Origin: Schaalia odontolytica
GTDB lineage: Bacteria > Actinomycetota > Actinomycetes > Actinomycetales > Actinomycetaceae
Direction of reading: 5' to 3'
Length of the DNA: 8,359 bases
NCBI GenBank assembly: GCA_958415245.1
Contig: CATYYP010000066.1
Coordinates: 1-8,359, forward strand
The notes under the pieces were generated by a model that saw only the letters and a list, made by a program, of their open reading frames with translations, was not told where the DNA came from and made no database searches. The position numbers and the translations under genes are program-made. Below, one piece after another: positions 6,063-8,359 of the stretch. Each line of letters starts with the position of its first letter. Positions within the stretch are counted from its first letter, which is position 1.

Positions 6063-7027
6063 AACGTGTCGTTGTCGCCGGTCGGTGGGATGGGGGAGTT
6101 CCCGCCTTGCCGACCGGCGAGGCGCTCGACGCCATCCGCCGGGGTGTCGTAGCCGGCGCTCCGGAGCCGACAGTGCTGACGGTTCCGTTCGGAACTGGAC
6201 CCACCTTCGACGAGGCCGTGGCTGTGCTGGATTCTCAGGCGTCGTTCGTGCGCGTACCCAGCCAGGCCTCGTCGTCGCGCGAGGCGGGCGAGCGCGTGGC
6301 GGATGCACTCCGCAACGGCGGCACCGTGATTGTCGAAGGTGGGCATAATTCCTCTCCCGATTGCGGCGCCGGGTTTCTCGAAGGTCTCCTGGATGTCCCC
6401 AGCATCGATCCGAGGCAACCTGAGACATTCGCCGATGCCCTCACGCGCGCGCAGAGCCTCGTGGCCGAAGCGGGTGTGGACCTTGTGTGTGCGGCCTCGA
6501 CCGCGCGCCCGCTTCTGGGCCTCGACTCGGTGCTCGCCGTTGCTCCCGATCTGGAGCCGATTGAGGCACAGGACACTGCTCTTACTGCCGCTCTGACGCA
6601 GGTGTTCGCCCATCGTCCGCTCGGGCGCCACCAGCTGCTCGACGGAGCGGACGTGCACCCGGCTCGCCAGCGCGGTTCCGGTGCAGGCGGTGGCGTGGGG
6701 GCCGTCATCGCAGCGATCGGTGGACGTATCGTCTCTACCGGTGATCTGCTGTCCCAGCTTCTCGATCTGGACGACATGATGGAGGACTGCGACCTCGTGA
6801 TCGTCGCCGAGCCCGAACTGTCTTCCCCGCTTCTCGCCGAGTCGACCCTCGATTGCGTGACTCGTGCAGCTGCAACGCACGCGCTGCCGGTCGTCGCCAT
6901 CACCCACAGGTCAAGCCTCTCGCACTTCGAGAAGGCCGAATGGGGGCTTCACGGTGTCTTCGAGACGGAGGGATCCGTCACGCTTGAAGACGCTGGACGC
7001 CGCGTTGCCTGGACCTGGTTACGCTGA
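6059..7027 (+). CDS. Glycerate-kinase-family protein, motif-depleted
   Basis: This 322-residue protein has the layout of type 1 (GlxK/GckA-like) glycerate kinases, which phosphorylate D-glycerate with ATP. Family-like stretches appear in the expected order: GGHNSSPDCGAGFLEGL (94-110) where the family has GGSATNDGGAG, ARPLLG (149-154), GSGAGGGVGAVIAAIGGRIVS (206-226), and LDDMMEDCDLVIVAEPELSS (237-256). However, the N-terminal APDSFKGS motif is replaced by AGRWDGGV, the ADGGEGT loop by FGTGPTF (44-50), and the GEGRLD(A)QT motif by AEPELSSPLLAE. The protein may therefore be an inactive or repurposed homologue. It is also somewhat shorter than the usual 370-380 residues. The GTG start overlaps the dipeptidase stop. 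An Fe-S carrier gene follows after 85 bases. From memory, a similar glycerate-kinase-family gene sits next to the ErpA-like gene in mycobacteria (Rv2205c/Rv2204c). Confidence 0.8.
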   Translation: MKRVVVAGRWDGGVPALPTGEALDAIRRGVVAGAPEPTVLTVPFGTGPTFDEAVAVLDSQASFVRVPSQASSSREAGERVADALRNGGTVIVEGGHNSSPDCGAGFLEGLLDVPSIDPRQPETFADALTRAQSLVAEAGVDLVCAASTARPLLGLDSVLAVAPDLEPIEAQDTALTAALTQVFAHRPLGRHQLLDGADVHPARQRGSGAGGGVGAVIAAIGGRIVSTGDLLSQLLDLDDMMEDCDLVIVAEPELSSPLLAESTLDCVTRAAATHALPVVAITHRSSLSHFEKAEWGLHGVFETEGSVTLEDAGRRVAWTWLR

Positions 7028-7067
7028 GCGCGCATTCCACCCGTGGCGCGCGGCGCCTGCGGGGGAG

Positions 7068-7073
7068 TAGTGT
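7068..7073 (+). promoter_or_regulatory. Possible -10 element for erpA
   Basis: TAGTGT fits TANNNT and would give a leader of about 33 bases containing the good AAAAGGAG site at 7101-7108. No -35 is apparent, so the gene could instead be read from the upstream transcript. Confidence 0.3.
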
Positions 7074-7112
7074 GTCAAAGGAATACGTCTATCCGCCACG
7101 AAAAGGAGCATC

Positions 7113-7466
7113 ATGTCCGAGTCCGCAACTCAGGCTCCCACCCACGAGGTCATCCTCACCGACGTCGCTGCTGCGAAGGTCAAGAGCCTCCTCGAGCAGG
7201 AGGGTCGCGATGACCTGCGCCTGCGTATCGCCGTTCAGCCGGGCGGCTGCTCCGGCCTGATCTACCAGCTGTACTTCGACGATCGCACGCTTGACGGCGA
7301 CGCGATTCGTTCCTTCGACGGCGTCGAGGTCGTCGTCGACCGCATGAGCGTGCCCTACCTGAGCGGTGCCACGATCGACTTCGCTGACACGATTGAGCGT
7401 CAGGGCTTCACGATCGATAACCCCAACGCCCAGAACACCTGCGCCTGCGGTGAGTCCTTCCACTGA
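7113..7466 (+). CDS. erpA: Iron-sulfur cluster carrier, ErpA/HesB family
   Basis: This 117-residue A-type carrier binds an Fe-S cluster and delivers it to apoproteins in the cytoplasm. The three invariant cysteines are present: Cys46 in QPGGCSGLIYQL, and Cys110 and Cys112 in NTCACGESF near the C-terminus. The middle matches the family, with VVVDRMSVPYLSGATIDF at 73-90. NPNAQNTCACG is the usual ending. Length is normal. The ATG is supported by AAAAGGAG four bases upstream. Members of this family (ErpA, IscA, SufA) are hard to separate by sequence alone; ErpA is the usual actinobacterial stand-alone form, and no suf or isc genes are in view. The gene lies 85 bases after the glycerate-kinase-like gene and 19 bases before the lipoprotein gene, which may share its transcript. 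Confidence 0.92.
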   Translation: MSESATQAPTHEVILTDVAAAKVKSLLEQEGRDDLRLRIAVQPGGCSGLIYQLYFDDRTLDGDAIRSFDGVEVVVDRMSVPYLSGATIDFADTIERQGFTIDNPNAQNTCACGESFH

Positions 7467-7485
7467 GCCGAAAGAACACCATCTC

Positions 7486-8359
7486 ATGATGTCCTCTCTG
7501 CGCCGCCTCGGCGCCCTCGCCGGCGCGGCCGCGCTTGTCCTCGGACTCGCCGCATGCACCGACGCGACCTCGTCGTCTTCGTCCTCGTCTCCCGCTGCGG
7601 ACATCGACTACTCCGCCTGCGCGACGGACGACTCCGCCGAACAGAACACGAACGTTGACCGTAGCGGCACGGGTAACTTCCCGTCCGTTTCCGGCGACGA
7701 CACTCCCGTCATCGCGGCCGGTAGCGGATCCCAGCCCACCTCGAAGGTCCTTGTCAAGACCCTCAAGCAGGGTGACGGAGCGGTCGTGTGCCCGGGCGCG
7801 ACGATCAAGGCGAACTACGTGGGCGCCCTGTGGGACGGCACCGTTTTTGACTCGTCCTACCAGCGCGGCGAGGCCAGCGAGTTCTCCCTTAACCAGGTCG
7901 TCAAGGGCTGGACCTACGGTCTGGCGCACACCCACGTCGGTGATCGCGTCGAGCTCGTGATTCCGGCGTCTCTCGGCTACGGCGACCGGGCGAATGCAAA
8001 GATTCCTGCTAACTCGACCCTCGTGTTTGTCGTGGACATTGTCGGTGTTGCCTCGGACAATCTGGCCGATGAGTCGGTTCTGAGCGGCGCAACGCCGACC
8101 GGTGAGGAGCTTCCCGCTGGTGTGACCGTGACCGGTGATCCCGGCGTCGAGCCCACCCTCACGATCGATGAGAGCGTTGCTGCCCCGACCGAGCGCAAGA
8201 TGTACACGATCTACAAGGGTGCCGGCGAGGCGCTGACCGCCGAGCAAACCGTCCTGTACAAGCAGGTCGTCGGCGGTTTTGGCGCGAATGGACAGACTCA
8301 GTCCTCGTGGGGACAGGACGCCCTTCAGGCTCCCGTCGCGCAGGCTGATCTTGCGGGAG
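7486..8359 (+). CDS. FKBP-type peptidyl-prolyl isomerase lipoprotein (3' end outside window)
   Basis: The frame is open to the window edge, giving at least 291 residues. A lipoprotein signal peptide is clear: Arg-Arg at 6-7, a hydrophobic core, and lipobox LAAC with Cys24. A seven-serine run (29-35) then acts as a flexible tether outside the membrane. Residues about 87-188 form a full FKBP domain with NYVGALWDGTVFDSSY (110-125, including Tyr111, Phe121 and Asp122), QVVKGW (137-142), LGYGD (163-167) and a closing LVFVVDIVGV (179-188). It should catalyse cis-trans isomerisation of prolyl bonds in secreted proteins. Residues about 205-291 look like the start of a second, divergent FKBP unit without the FD pair. 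The ATG at 7486 is followed at once by another ATG (7489). The Shine-Dalgarno site is weak (AAAGAA at 7471-7476), so the choice between them is uncertain. Confidence 0.9.
   Translation, partial: MMSSLRRLGALAGAAALVLGLAACTDATSSSSSSSPAADIDYSACATDDSAEQNTNVDRSGTGNFPSVSGDDTPVIAAGSGSQPTSKVLVKTLKQGDGAVVCPGATIKANYVGALWDGTVFDSSYQRGEASEFSLNQVVKGWTYGLAHTHVGDRVELVIPASLGYGDRANAKIPANSTLVFVVDIVGVASDNLADESVLSGATPTGEELPAGVTVTGDPGVEPTLTIDESVAAPTERKMYTIYKGAGEALTAEQTVLYKQVVGGFGANGQTQSSWGQDALQAPVAQADLAG

Noticed and set aside
4701..6428. A 575-residue minus-strand open frame opposite the dipeptidase and glycerate-kinase-like genes.
   Set aside because: The composition is dominated by Arg, His, Gly and Val as expected from an antisense G+C-rich frame, and the plus-strand genes carry complete motifs.
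7045..7057. A small inverted repeat (GGCGC-GCG-GCGCC) after the glycerate-kinase-like gene.
   Set aside because: The stem is only five pairs with a three-base loop and no T run, which is common by chance at this G+C content; it is too weak to call a terminator.

Overview
The window is high-G+C bacterial chromosome, densely coded, with many GTG starts and long spurious antisense frames. Several products are typical of Actinobacteria: a DUF3043 membrane protein, a MetP/MetS-type methionine/alanine importer pair, and an ErpA-type Fe-S protein next to a glycerate-kinase-like protein. An Actinomyces/Schaalia-type organism (Actinomycetaceae) fits best, but this is inferred from gene content and composition; no rRNA or other taxonomic marker is present. 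All but about 0.6 kb is coding and no gap reaches 300 bases. The longest gaps are 3825-4009, 1192-1304, 7028-7112 and 4631-4688. I see no tRNA, rRNA, CRISPR array, insertion sequence or prophage gene.

Layout. (1) Positions 1-1191, plus strand: the end of a sodium-dependent NSS symporter (MetP-like), its 53-residue small subunit MetS overlapping by GTGA, and a HAD-IIB phosphatase with phosphomannomutase-like motifs. A strong symmetric hairpin at 1211-1246 follows. (2) Positions 1305-3824, minus strand: a 184-residue protein of unknown function with a tryptophan-rich C-terminus, then class 2 dihydroorotate dehydrogenase (pyrD), then a SpoU/TrmH-family RNA methyltransferase. The spacing is operon-like (18 and 9 bases). 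(3) Positions 3825-4009: a gap with two perfect DnaA boxes as 12-base direct repeats 30 bases apart, and a strong hairpin that probably terminates the next gene. (4) Positions 4010-4630, minus strand: the DUF3043 membrane protein. It diverges from the plus-strand set across a 58-base gap in which both genes appear to have leaderless promoters. (5) Positions 4689-8359, plus strand: an M20 metallodipeptidase, a glycerate-kinase-family protein that overlaps it by GTGA and has lost most family motifs, an ErpA-like Fe-S carrier, and a secreted FKBP-type prolyl isomerase lipoprotein that runs off the window.

Most of this is housekeeping: amino-acid uptake, peptide hydrolysis, pyrimidine synthesis, RNA modification, Fe-S maturation and extracytoplasmic protein folding. 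I found no clear new multi-gene system. The points most worth a second look are the paired DnaA boxes, the motif-depleted glycerate-kinase-like protein coupled to the dipeptidase, the unknown Trp-tailed protein upstream of pyrD, the leaderless promoter pattern, and the apparently duplicated, degenerate second FKBP half of the lipoprotein.
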